In this document: positions 1 to 8,696 of the stretch, piece after piece
How the letters are laid out: every line of letters starts with the position of its first letter
Position numbering within the stretch: the stretch's first letter is position 1
Assembly (NCBI GenBank): GCA_003427395.1
Contig: BFEA01000092.1
Location: forward strand, 1,604,107 to 1,642,648
From: Chara braunii
Taxonomy: Eukaryota; Streptophyta; Charophyceae; Charales; Characeae
Direction: 5' to 3'
DNA: 38,542 nucleotides
Notes under the pieces: model-generated
The model's database searches: none
What the model was told of the DNA's origin: nothing
What the model saw: only the letters and a program-made list of their open reading frames with translations
Translations under genes and position numbers: made by a program

Positions 1-68
1 TTTCTGTTCAGAATGTGGACGTTTGTCTTGCCATCCTGTCTCTTATACACATCTAGATGTGTATAAGA

Positions 69-73
<5 letters not shown>
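1..73. other. Chimeric contig end with Nextera mate-pair junction adapter
   Basis: Positions 36-54 read CTGTCTCTTATACACATCT and 55-73 are its exact reverse complement. Together they form the 38-bp palindrome of two Tn5 mosaic ends, which is the known Nextera mate-pair circularisation junction. Positions 1-35 are identical to 19456-19490, so the window begins with a piece of mate-pair read joined across the adapter. This is library sequence, not genomic DNA, and the true left neighbour of position 74 is unknown. Confidence 0.96.
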
Positions 74-105
<32 letters not shown>

Positions 106-113
106 CATTCGTC
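74..113. repeat. (CA)20 microsatellite
   Basis: An uninterrupted CA dinucleotide run directly abuts the adapter artefact. The low-complexity sequence probably explains why the assembly broke here. Confidence 0.95.
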
Positions 114-697
114 AGACTTGCGATAACCAAATTTAAAGCTTTTGTTTGCCATAGCCAAATTTGAAGAATGCATTCGGACTAGACTCGTCCGCATGACATG
201 ATGAGTGATTCAGACTATTGGATGTGGAAACAATGCAATCAGATGTGGAAACAAGTAGATTGCCGATGGACATTATGACAGCAATGCATTGATGTCGGAG
301 TACTACTCCTCTTCCTTCCTCTTCCGCTCGCTCCTCAACCCCCCCCCTCCTTTCCCCTCTTCTCTTCCCCCTTTTCTCCCGCTCTCCCTCTCGTCCTGCT
401 CACCTTCCCCTAGCTATATCGCCGTTGATAATCAACTTTCCTAATATAGCTATCTGTGTGACTTAGCCATATCGTCATTCCCTTCCATAACATGCTCTCT
501 AAGTTCTTATCTATTTTGACTTTAATATCTCATGATGGTTACTTTTTCCCTTTCTCTTTTTTCTTTTTTTTTCTTCTTTTTTAATCTAGTTTCCTAGATG
601 ATGTACATTTGTATTGAACCCTGTTTTCGACAGCATGCACTCCAAAATATCTGCTAATTTACTTCCCTGCTCGATCCACTCACAATTCCCGTCTTCA
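114..697. other. No gene seen; pyrimidine-rich intergenic DNA
   Basis: Mixed sequence with CT-rich stretches at about 305-400 and a T-rich tract at about 544-585. I see no coding pattern, RNA gene or mobile-element signature. Confidence 0.6.
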
Positions 698-774
698 CCC
701 GAATAGAACGCCCTGTCTTTAGACTCAAATTTGCACCAAAAATACAACCATAATGACCGGGCATTCTATTCGGG
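698..774. repeat. Imperfect inverted repeat, 16-bp arms
   Basis: The arm CCCGAATAGAACGCCC at 698-713 pairs with GGGCATTCTATTCGGG at 759-774 (15 of 16), leaving a 45-nt loop. It could be the core of a foldback element. No target duplication was identified. Confidence 0.75.
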
Positions 775-826
775 CGGCGGCGGCAGTCTACAAAAGTTGT
801 ACCCTTCAACCAATCGGTTGCCCTCC

Positions 827-915
827 CGCTCCCGCACAATCCTGTTCACCCACCGCTCCCGCGCAATCCTGTTCACCTTCCGCTCCCGAATCCCGCGCAA
901 TCTTGTTCACTCACT
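827..915. repeat. Three tandem copies of a 27-bp repeat
   Basis: Units start at 827, 854 and 881 with the pattern CGCTCCCGCRCAATCCTGTT followed by CACC. The third unit carries an extra 9 bp. This is a short local minisatellite with no visible function. Confidence 0.85.
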
Positions 916-1120
916 CACTCCTTAGCTCCAGCGCATAGGGGCTCTTTCCACTACGCTTCAGAAAAATGAAAAATGAAAAATCTCAAGGGCAGCCCTACAC
1001 CCGCACTAGAAAGGGGCCATGTCCTACTAGTAGATAGATGGTGTTCTTCATTTGTGGCCATGGCCATGGATCTGTGTATTCCCGCCGCAGTCGGCGGTCA
1101 AGAATAAAGAACTCACGCCA

Positions 1121-1240
1121 GTGGGACCTGTCCCCGGGGGCAAGGTCCCACTTGCGCAAATTAGGAGATATCGGCCGTTGATCTTTGCTACCTACGGTCA
1201 GTATCTCTTAATTCGTGCAAGTCGGACCTGTCCCCGGATC
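1121..1240. mobile_element. Foldback/MITE-like element, copy 1
   Basis: A left arm from about 1144 (GGTCCCACTTGCGCAAATTA...) pairs at roughly 80% with a right arm at about 1195-1227. Both ends carry the motif GGACCTGTCCCCGG. A related copy in the opposite orientation lies at 6662-6780 and shares the string CCGGGGGCAAGGTCCCACTT with this one. Two dispersed copies with inverted arms and no coding capacity suggest a small non-autonomous DNA element. Its superfamily cannot be told from sequence alone. Confidence 0.6.
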
Positions 1241-1350
1241 GGGGTTAAAAAATTCCAGACTACGGTTTGGTTCCACTACACCCTACACTCCGCCCCTACA
1301 ATAGGCATTTTTGGCCGGAATGGGGACAAGGACAACCGCAGAAGAAGTAA

Positions 1351-1972
1351 AAAACACCTAACAAGGCATATGACCGAGTAAATTGGTCATATGTCCTTAC
1401 CACTCTAACGGTCATGCATTTTGGCAAGAATTTTTCGACATGGGTCATCGCCCTATATACTCTCTCCACTGCAGCAGTGATGATCAATGGACGGTTGTCT
1501 GACGCATTCTCTTCGCCAGGTTTGCCCCCTGGCCCCCTTGCTATTCGCCCTCCAAATGGAAGGAATCCTCAATAACATTAGGGCTCATGCACAGATTACC
1601 GGCCTCCAAGCTGGACCCACGCAATGCACTGTCAAAGCACTGGGCGATGACCTGTTTGCTGTTGTCCAAAACTCCAGCTCAGCTATGGGCGTTCTTAAGG
1701 AGTGCCTGGATGAATATGCACTCCTGTCTGAAGCTGCTATCAATTGGCATAAGTCTGTATATATCCTTCCTTCCCAATTCTCTCTCATAATCGAATGGGG
1801 AATAAAGAGAGTAAGAGATGATGAGAATGAAAGATTTCTGGGAGTTCAAATTGCTCTATCCAATTGCACACAGGCGCAAGACTCTCTGCTTTTGCACTGC
1901 TTTTGCAGAAAGTTACCTCGTGGGGTGCGGCATACCACTTATCCATATACGGAAGAGCTATGGTGGTAAATG
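1351..1972 (+). pseudogene. LINE reverse transcriptase domain, broken
   Basis: Frame 1 gives KAYDRVNWSYVLTTL, then WVIALYT and MINGRLSDAF. A frameshift near 1505 moves to SLRQVCPLAPLLFALQMEGI. Standard LINE RT has RQGCPLAP and (F/Y)ADD; here the second is LGDDL, keeping both Asp but with Ala-Leu-Gly before them. The fit then continues through INWHKS and FLGVQI, typical of the region after the active site. A second frameshift near 1880 shifts the continuation (starting about GRAMVVNGALF) into another frame that is open to 2526. Confidence 0.8.
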
Positions 1973-2556
1973 GGGCACTATTCGCTGTATTATGGTTTGT
2001 TGGTAGGGTACGTGAACTTGGCCCACAACTGTACACGATCACAAAACGGAAAGCAGCCAAGTTCATTTGGAAACCACTTGCTAAGGAAGGTGAGTCCTTC
2101 ATATCGAAGGTAGTCTGGGATTTGTTGTGTACTCCCCGTACTGAGGGAGGGATGGTGATCCTGGACCCCCGCCGTCAGAATTCCGCAATGTTGTGTCAAT
2201 GGATTACACGAGTCAGTCAGGCCTATCAAGCTCCTCATTGGGTGCACCTTGCCGAACAAATTATAGCAAAAGAGTGGAATCTGTACCGCACGACAAATGT
2301 CTGGACCTGCCTAATGCTTCACTCATACCAACGTAGGCACATAAAATTTGTTTTCTGGGCCCCAATAATTGTTGCCTGGAAAAAGATCCGTCAAAACGTT
2401 TGGATTGAACCTTCTTCGAAAGCAGAAGTTCTCGTTCGGCATTTGTTTGAAAACACTCATATCAGAGATGAATCCGGCAATTGGTTTTCTGCAAACTCTG
2501 CCAACTTCAGCTTTGGCCATTCGTAGATCGAAAGGGGAATTCTGAGGATCCAAGAT

Positions 2557-3696
2557 TTGTGGGATCCCATTCTGGGTACATGGAAGCCCTTATCAGAATC
2601 ACAGAACCAACTGGGACAACTGAGAAGAATCGAGGAAAAAAGAAAGGCGTTTATCAATGCCATTACACAGAAATGGAAAGATTTTCTGGCCCCTGAAGGA
2701 GTTGATCCACCAGGTACTTGGTCCTCTGGTGATCCAACCCTCTCAGAAGGATTCTGGAAACTTCTATCCATCGATGAGGAAGGGAAAGGGAATTTGAACA
2801 TTGGCTTGAACTCAATGATTGGCTGCAAATTGAAAAAGAAAACCATCAACCCACGGTAGGCACCCAACTTCAACAGGTAAGAGTACTGGACTTCATTACG
2901 TCCGAAAGTACCCCCCGATACCAACTTCAGGCAAAAGGAACAACAATTCTTAGCCTGAGATTGTATCATGCGTTGTGGGAATGGACAGTGAAAGGCAAAA
3001 GAGGCATGAATCCCTCAATCGCTGACTACTCCATCAAGATAGATTACGTGGTCTTATCTCCTCCGAGAAGTCCACAGGTAACAACAAGAGCCAGATGGCT
3101 CCAATTAATGGACACACCAGCTCAGGAAATTGATAAAGTCCTGACAGTTTGCTGGTCCCAGCTGAAACTGCTGACTAATCAACGCCATGCCTCTCTGCTA
3201 TGGTTGGTTTCCCTCGTGGCAACCCCCTCAGCAGTTTGGCTGGTCGAACGAGGGATGGCTCTGAATCTTACTTGCCCTCGGTGTAAGTGGGCATTCGAAT
3301 CAACAGTCCACCTATGATGGGACTGCCCGAATTCAACTCGCATCTGGAAATGGTGGCAGAAACATTGGATCCGCATCTCTGGACCAGCGTTCGAATGGAC
3401 AAAAGAATGGTCCTTACTGGGCGGGATCCCGATGGGAGCTCAGTAAACCAAAGGTTGGGGCTACATAGCCCAAACAGCTCGTGTTGTTTGCTTCAGTGTC
3501 ATATGGCATGAAAGGAATCAACGTGCCTTCCAGGACACAGAGCTCACCAATCGCCAAATCAGGCGTTCATTTAAGTCTCAATTCCGACAAGCCATTGAGG
3601 CGGATTGGCGAAGGAAAGTACTTATGCCACAAAATCCTCAATCAGGCATCACATGGTTCAATCAGACGTGGGCAGTGAACTCGATTCGTCGGGACT
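2557..3696 (+). pseudogene. LINE ORF2 C-terminal region with zf-RVT-like segment, broken
   Basis: The first open stretch (2557-2859, WDPILGTWKPL onward) resembles the linker of plant-type LINE ORF2. A frameshift near 2790 gives a continuous frame from about 2835 (QLQQVRVLDFITSESTPRYQ) to 3314. That frame ends in the zinc-binding-like segment CPRCKWAFESTVHL, followed by TGA where family members continue with Leu/Trp-Asp-Cys. After TGA the same frame continues as WDCPNSTRIWKWW, reaches TAA near 3443, then runs as VIWHERNQRAF to the TAG ending at 3696. The continuity across stops shows nonsense decay and not separate genes. Confidence 0.75.
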
Positions 3697-3858
3697 AGTA
3701 CTTTGTCGATTCGGTGGTGACGGCCCAACCTCTGAGATTTGAGTCTTCGGACTCAGGTGAGGGGAAGGAGTATCCACATACCACTTCGTAGAGGGTTAGA
3801 CGCGTGAGGGCACAGAGTGGGCAAACCCTTGCCGAGTCCTGGGCGACGTGGGGACTGG
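3697..3858. other. Short interval between LINE end and TIR element
   Basis: Contains no recognisable gene. It may be residual LINE 3' untranslated sequence, but no A-rich tail is present before the TTTAAA at 3859. Confidence 0.5.
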
Positions 3859-4146
3859 TTTAAACCACCAGTACCTTCCGAGCCACCTTCTCGAACCTTT
3901 TTCTGGCAAGCTGCCGAACCTGTCTGTCTCGGGTGAAAGTAGCTGGTGAGCAGTCGAGATATAGAAGGCAACCGGTCCTTCAATGCGGGGGACTGATACT
4001 TCTAGGGTGGTGGTTTCCCTTTTTTTCCCTTTGTCTTTTTTTTCTTTTTTTTTTCCCCTGCACGTTCTCTCTTTTCCCCATTGGACGACCAATGCTGCCA
4101 AAGGAGCCCTCAGCGCCGTGGGTGTCGGGCTGCCAATAGATAAGGA

Positions 4147-4182
4147 TGCGCAGGGCCTTGTTAATATTCTCTGTACCTTTCC
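4147..4182 (-). pseudogene. U6 snRNA-like sequence, unit 1
   Basis: On the minus strand this reads GGAAAGGTACAGAGAATATT followed by AACAAGGCCCTGCGCA. That aligns with the U6 central domain (GGAACGATACAGAGAAGATT, then AGCATGGCCCCTGCGCA), with the ACAGAGA box intact. The AGC catalytic triad position reads AAC, so it is changed. Similarity stops after TGCGCA, so the internal stem-loop and 3' end are missing. It is 5' (on minus) linked to a region shared with units 2 and 3. Confidence 0.75.
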
Positions 4183-4326
4183 ACGGACTGATAGAAGATT
4201 CATACTTATTGGGACTGAAGTGCAGCACGTCCCCTGACAGATCGCGGAGGACGAGGGGCCTTGTTGTACCAAGCACCAGATGCACAAACGACAAAAACTG
4301 TTGATGTTCTTTTATTTATTTTTTAT

Positions 4327-4394
4327 GATCATTTATCTATTTATGCGTTTCATAGTTGTTCCAAGGCCATGCTAACCTTCTCTGTATCTTCCGC
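4327..4394 (-). pseudogene. U6 snRNA-like sequence, unit 2 (best preserved)
   Basis: The minus strand carries GGAAGATACAGAGAAGGTTA, then GCATGGCC, ten substituted bases, then ATGAAACGCATAAATAGATA and AATGATCA. This aligns at almost the same length with plant U6 from GGAACGATACAGAGA to GAAATGGTCC. The ACAGAGA box and AGC triad are intact, but the internal stem-loop sequence is altered. The 5' stem-loop is replaced by a segment (to about 4436) that can form TTGTC/GACAA. The 3' end runs into an A-rich tract instead of the usual T-run terminator. These features favour a retro-derived or element-borne copy over a functional spliceosomal gene. Confidence 0.8.
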
Positions 4395-4534
4395 GAAATA
4401 GGTCAAGATTCATTCCCGTTGTCTACAAGGGGACAACAGTGCTCCAGGCAAATCGTGGAGACAAGGGGCCTCACTATACCAAGTACCACAAGCACAAATG
4501 ACAAAAAACGTTGAATCTTTTTTTTTTCTCTTCT

Positions 4535-4589
4535 GACCATTTCTCTATTTATGCGTTTCAAGGTCATGCTAACCTTCGCTGTATCTTCC
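4535..4589 (-). pseudogene. U6 snRNA-like sequence, unit 3
   Basis: The minus strand reads GGAAGATACAGCGAAGGTTA, GCATGACC, a deletion of about 11 nt in the internal stem-loop, then TGAAACGCATAAATAGAGAA ATGGTC. The 3' segment GAGAAATGGTC matches plant U6 exactly. The ACAGAGA box has become ACAGCGA. It is followed on the minus strand by AGAAGAG and a run of nine A. The flanks match unit 2, including the spacer whose plus strand contains TACCAAG and GCACAAATGACAAAAAA. The repeat period is about 200 bp. Confidence 0.8.
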
Positions 4590-4936
4590 ACAAAACATGT
4601 CAAAATTCATTCTCGTTGTCCACAAAGGAACAACAGTGTTGTCACTCAGCTCACCACATGCACAAACAACAAAAAATGTGTCGCCGTATCTTTCCATTCT
4701 TTTTTTTTTTTTTTTTTAGCATGAGCCTCAGTCCACTACTCTCAAATGTACAAAACGAGAGTGAATCTTTTCCTAGAACATGGAAAAATACACCGCCATG
4801 ATTTTTGTCTTGTCGAGAGTAGGGGAGCGAGCCCCCATTTCTCGACTTAGGTGTGTAAGTGTCGGGTGGTCACAGTTCCGAACTTGACGCCGCCATCCGT
4901 GCCTTGCTGAAAGACGGTTCGTTTTTCTTTTCTTCT

Positions 4937-4988
4937 TTTCCTTTTTTTTTTTTTTTTTTTTTTTTTTTGCCATTTTTTTTTTTTTTTG
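4937..4988. repeat. Long T tracts
   Basis: Two T runs, 4942-4968 and 4974-4987, separated by GCCA. They could be antisense poly(A) tails of retro-inserted sequences inside element A. No flanking duplication was resolved. Confidence 0.7.
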
Positions 4989-5133
4989 TTCTGGTCGTTC
5001 GTTTCTGTTTTCAAAATGGTAGAGCCCCAGCGCCTATCCTAGGCTCTACAAAGCGGCCGCCAGGCCAGCCTAAACCTTCTATGAATTAAGGAGATCGTTT
5101 TTTTTTGCTTAGGCGGGGTACTGGTGGTTTAAT

Positions 5134-6660
5134 ATCCTTGTGGTTGGTCACCTTATGTGCCACTGTTAAAATAAAAAGTTGGAGACAAAAAAAAAATTCA
5201 GCTCGCAAGAAGGAGTAGATAATAAAAATGGTAGTTCTTTTTGCGCAGTGAAAGAATTGCGATTTCGTTTTGAGTAACTTGATGATGAAGATGGATACTT
5301 CATCATTCGAGGAACGAAAAAAATACTTATTGCCTAGGAGGACAAAGCGACCAACAAAGATTTTTTTTGCTAGATAATACTTTTCTTCAAGGAAACTGCA
5401 TATGATACGGAAGTGTGGTCGAACCGAGAGTTTAAACTTCGATCAGGAGCCAAATTACGTGTTGATCTGCATGGTAACAGTGAAATTTACTAGCAAAAGT
5501 CATTCCTGGCAGGGTTTAGTAGGGGTATCGATGGACCAACCCATAAGTCAAATATTAGGTTGTCTATTCTTAAATTTTTGTCAATAAGCGAACTTCCGTC
5601 GCGGAAGCGGCGATATAAAATTATTTTTCGTCATACAGGCTGAAAACAATAACTTTGGCAGATCATCTCATCAAGTCAAAATACTATCTTGTGCGATTTG
5701 ATAAAAGTGTATTGATTTTATTTATTTTGTGATCATATAATTATAAAGGGACTATGACTATTTTATGGGTTTCAAGTTTGGTTGAGACCGTCCTAGTGGA
5801 CTGACGTTCGAGTCGTACCTAGGAGATCAGCGCACTAGGGAACGAACAACGTTCGGGTTCACTTGACGTTTAACCAGGCGTACCTATACTCCAGCGAACG
5901 AGCAAACGCCCTCGACTGGCGTACCTCTGCAATTGCATGTATAAACTCTCGCATGTGGGTCAGTAGGTCGGTAGGGATACACCCCTGAGGGTGGTGACAA
6001 CCCCTTAGGGAGGGCAAGATGTGTCCCGCAAAAACCTATCCTGTTGTACGGGACTGTGGGATGTACAACTGGCGCACCCAGCTAGAGCGGCGAAGGAGCG
6101 ATGCAACTGCGTCCGTCTCGGCGGTTCGCGAGATTATTTTTGCGTCGTTTCCAAGTTGTCTCTTGATTTTGATTTTGTTTTGTTTAAACTCCTGCGTGAC
6201 ATAGCCGGGAGGCCGATGCACGCGACAACGCTCGCTAAGGAAAATTGCAGAAAACAAAGGAACAAGATTAGTCGGCGTGTCCCATCCATTAGGGCCCATC
6301 AAGGACAAGCCCTGCGAACAATGAAGCTCTCGAAAACCCAAAATTACAACCCCGTGTCGATCGAGACACCCTGAACCCCGACATCACCATCCACAGGGGT
6401 AGAGGGACTGGAACTGGATTACATAGACATGGTTACCTAAGGAGAAGCATCCCAAAGAGGAACAGGCTCAGGAGCTCGTGCATGCACATAAGCTGGTACA
6501 TCACATGGTTGGGTAGGAGAGTGTCTGTCTGGCCAATCAAAAAGGAACATGGGATTCCTCTCAGTCGTACTGGGCCCGGTCCAGACCGTTTGTTAGGTCT
6601 CTGAATTACAAGATCGGGGTAGGCTAGGAATAGTCAAGGGGAAGTAGGGTGCGGAGCTAC
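5134..6660. other. About 1.5 kb without a recognisable gene
   Basis: The sequence is AT-rich to about 5760, then of mixed composition with many GAAC/GTTC and CGT motifs to about 6000. Open frames are short and show no family motifs. The only clear structure is a hairpin at 5282-5306, with 9-bp arms ATGATGAAG/CTTCATCAT and a 7-nt loop. Confidence 0.6.
5282..5306. repeat. Perfect 9-bp hairpin
   Basis: ATGATGAAG at 5282-5290 pairs with CTTCATCAT at 5298-5306 across a 7-nt loop. It is not followed by a T run and has no gene next to it, so no role is assigned. Confidence 0.7.
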
Positions 6661-6661
6661 C

Positions 6662-6780
6662 ACCCGGGGCTAGGTCCCACTGGCACGAATTAAGAGATAC
6701 GGACCGTAGATACCAAAGATCGACGACCGAAATCTTCTAATCGGCCTAAGTGGGACCTTGCCCCCGGTAGGACAGGGGAT
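6662..6780. mobile_element. Foldback/MITE-like element, copy 2 (reverse orientation)
   Basis: The left arm from 6673 (GGTCCCACTGGCACGAATTA...) pairs imperfectly with a right arm ending in GTGGGACC at 6757. Beyond it, CTTGCCCCCGGTAGGACAGG mirrors the outer flank of the copy at 1121-1240. The shared ends and inverted arms mark the two as one family. Confidence 0.6.
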
Positions 6781-7096
6781 TATAATACCTAGTTTAGCAG
6801 TTACTCGGGTTGGGAGGTATTGGCATTTGGAACTGAGACACATACGCGGAACTGGCTAATGCTGCTAGGGTAGGATAACTCTGGCCTTGGAAAAAAAGAA
6901 AAAAGGGAGAAAAAAGACCCGCCGCGCACGCCGCCCTGTCCTCGGACTGCCAAAGGCACCACTTCACGTCGGCCTCGTCGCACCCCGAACGACGCCGCCC
7001 CTGCCTCGCTTCGCCTCCCTCGGCCCCGCCCTCCCTTGGCTGCGCTACCGCACCCTGCGAGGTTTATCAATCGAGCCGAGCGATTCCCATTTTTTT

Positions 7097-7146
7097 TTGC
7101 TCATGACTGTGGACATCGTTTTGCTCGTGACTGTGAGACATTTGTT
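7097..7146. repeat. Two tandem copies of a ~24-bp repeat
   Basis: TTTGCTCATGACTGTGGACA (about 7097) is followed by TTTGCTCGTGACTGTGAGAC (about 7121). It lies in the presumed upstream region of the PGAP1 gene. A binding-site role cannot be shown. Confidence 0.65.
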
Positions 7147-7219
7147 TAGGTGGAATCAAAAAGGTAAAGGCGGGTGCGGGCGGGTAGGAAGGGGGATCAT
7201 TTTAGGAAAAAAAAGAAGG

Positions 7220-7226
7220 TATAAAT
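7220..7226 (+). promoter_or_regulatory. Candidate TATA box of the PGAP1 transcript
   Basis: TATAAAT lies in a GC-richer stretch upstream of PGAP1. It would place the start site near 7250, leaving a 1.4-kb leader before the first ATG at 8697. Possible splice donors (GGTAATC at 7506, AGGTAATTT near 7279) and a possible acceptor (TTTTGCAG ending 8680) would allow a 5'UTR intron. This is pattern-based only. Confidence 0.3.
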
Positions 7227-7895
7227 GGAACGGGGATGGTGCATTGGCGTCCCAAAACAGCGGCCAGTCTCCTTCAGGTAATTTCGTAATTGATGTCTCC
7301 TCTGGTTTTCTACCTAGTTGCCTTTTTCATTCGCCCCGTCTGCATCTGCCATCCTCGTTCGGTGACATTTCCATCCCCAACTCGCTCGTGGTTCTGCCAC
7401 GTGGCCACGTGCCGCATCAGCGGTAGTAGATGCATCTGACTCTGCTTGTTCGCACGTCGCGGGTCTTCGCCTTCCATCGTCGGAGTTGAAGGCCGATCTC
7501 AGCGAGGTAATCAATTTCTCAAGCAAGATCTCTTTCGCGCACGAGTGATTCTCCGCGGGTCGAAGAGAGTCTACTTCCCGTCCGTGTATCTCTCTGCCAT
7601 CACGTTTTCCCATCTGTTCATCTGTTAATGGATCTTTTTTCTTGCCGGAGTGACGGCCCTTCTGAGCGCTGATGATACTTCTTAATCTTCTTGAAGTGGC
7701 CTGCCTACCCCTACATTGTCAAGCATTTCGCGATCTTTCCCCGTCTGCAGCTGTCGGACGGAAAAGTCATATTTCCTGTTCATACATTGGTCCATCCCTT
7801 TACTCTCTTGTTCCAGTCTTCTTACAGTATCTACCCAGGCGCCGTATTTCTTCGAGTGGTTCCTCTCGTTTCTGCTCGACAAGTCGGCTGCCGGT

Positions 7896-7917
7896 GGAGA
7901 GAGAGAGAGAGAGAGCG
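7896..7917. repeat. (GA)n tract
   Basis: A short GA dinucleotide run on the plus strand, within the presumed PGAP1 5' region. Confidence 0.8.
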
Positions 7918-8696
7918 AAGAAAGTAGTAGAGGCGTAAAGGCGGGGTAACAGTGGCTTCGTGAAAGAGGAAGGGTGCATGTCGTGAGAGGAAGGGTGATT
8001 TTACCTTGTGCAATTTGGCGACGCGAGTGTGGACTGGTCTTATTAGACGTACGTATGCTATGCGTGGAATGGTTTGGGGAGCGCTTGGCCGAGTCGTGGA
8101 GAACCCTAACGATACACGATAACGATATACGATGGCATGTCGCGATACCGGAGAAGAGCAGTGTCGTGACACGTGGCGCTGCTGTGACGCCATCCCGAAG
8201 AATCTGCGAATTGTAAAGTCGGGATCTTCTCCAGGCCGGTGCCGCGACGAGCAGATTCTAAATTACCGGTCGTTGTTAAGAGCGTCCTCCCCGACCGTTC
8301 TTTTGTCGTCTGCCAGACGACGAAGCAGAAGGTTCCTTGCTTCCCCTCGCGGCGAGAGCAGGGTTGAAGGCGCTTTCGTTTCTCCCGTGGCAGGAACAGG
8401 AAGCAGCAGTGGGTGCGGGAGCAGAGGAATTCAAGGAAACAGAAGGCGGCCAGGAGCAGCAGTAGTGGAGGAGACACACCTCCGCCAGCGGGGAAGAAAA
8501 GCAGCCTTAGTTGTTGTAGTTGTAGCAGGAGGAGGAGGAGGAGGATCAATCGTAGTCGCCACGCGATCCTCGCGGCATTGTCACCTGTCAGCCGCCAACA
8601 TCCGCCGGTCGGCGCGCAAGGTTCTTGCGGCGGGCCACGACATTGAACTAGCAGCGTGGTTCGACGCGGGGTGTTTTGCAGATATTGGGTGGCACG

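Larger units (their letters stand above)
1351..3696 (+). mobile_element. Decayed, 5'-truncated LINE (plant L1-type ORF2 remnant)
   Basis: The region reads as the second half of a LINE ORF2 across several frames. It starts inside the reverse transcriptase domain (KAYDRVNW, carrying the first catalytic Asp, at about 1363-1386) and runs through RQVCPLAPLLFAL and the altered active-site box ALGDDL. It continues through the thumb and post-RT region (KVVWDLLCTPRTEGG) and ends with a zf-RVT-like Cys region and a C-terminal tail stopping at TAG about 3694-3696. The endonuclease domain and ORF1 are absent. Frameshifts lie near 1505, 1880, 2530 and 2790, with in-frame stops at 3315-3317 (TGA) and about 3443 (TAA). 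No poly(A) tail or target duplication was found, so this is an old copy. It cannot be mobile. Confidence 0.85.
3859..5133. mobile_element. TTAA-flanked TIR element A, carrying a U6-like array
   Basis: The left end is TTTAAA (3859-3864) followed by CCACCAGTACC. The right end is GGTACTGGTGG (5117-5127) followed by TTTAA (5128-5132). The terminal inverted repeats match those of elements at 16357-16520 and 20297-20840. TTAA duplication with short CC-starting TIRs resembles piggyBac-type non-autonomous elements, but no transposase is present and the superfamily is inferred. The interior has three tandem U6-like units in reverse orientation, several long T tracts and no protein-coding capacity. Confidence 0.6.

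Noticed and set aside
36-73. 38-bp perfect palindrome as a natural transposon end or protein-binding site
   Set aside because: It is exactly two Tn5 mosaic ends as used in Nextera mate-pair libraries, and it joins sequence duplicated from 19456-19490.
4327-4394. Functional U6 snRNA gene
   Set aside because: The internal stem-loop is altered, the 5' stem-loop is replaced, there is no T-run terminator and no upstream element typical of plant U6 promoters was seen.
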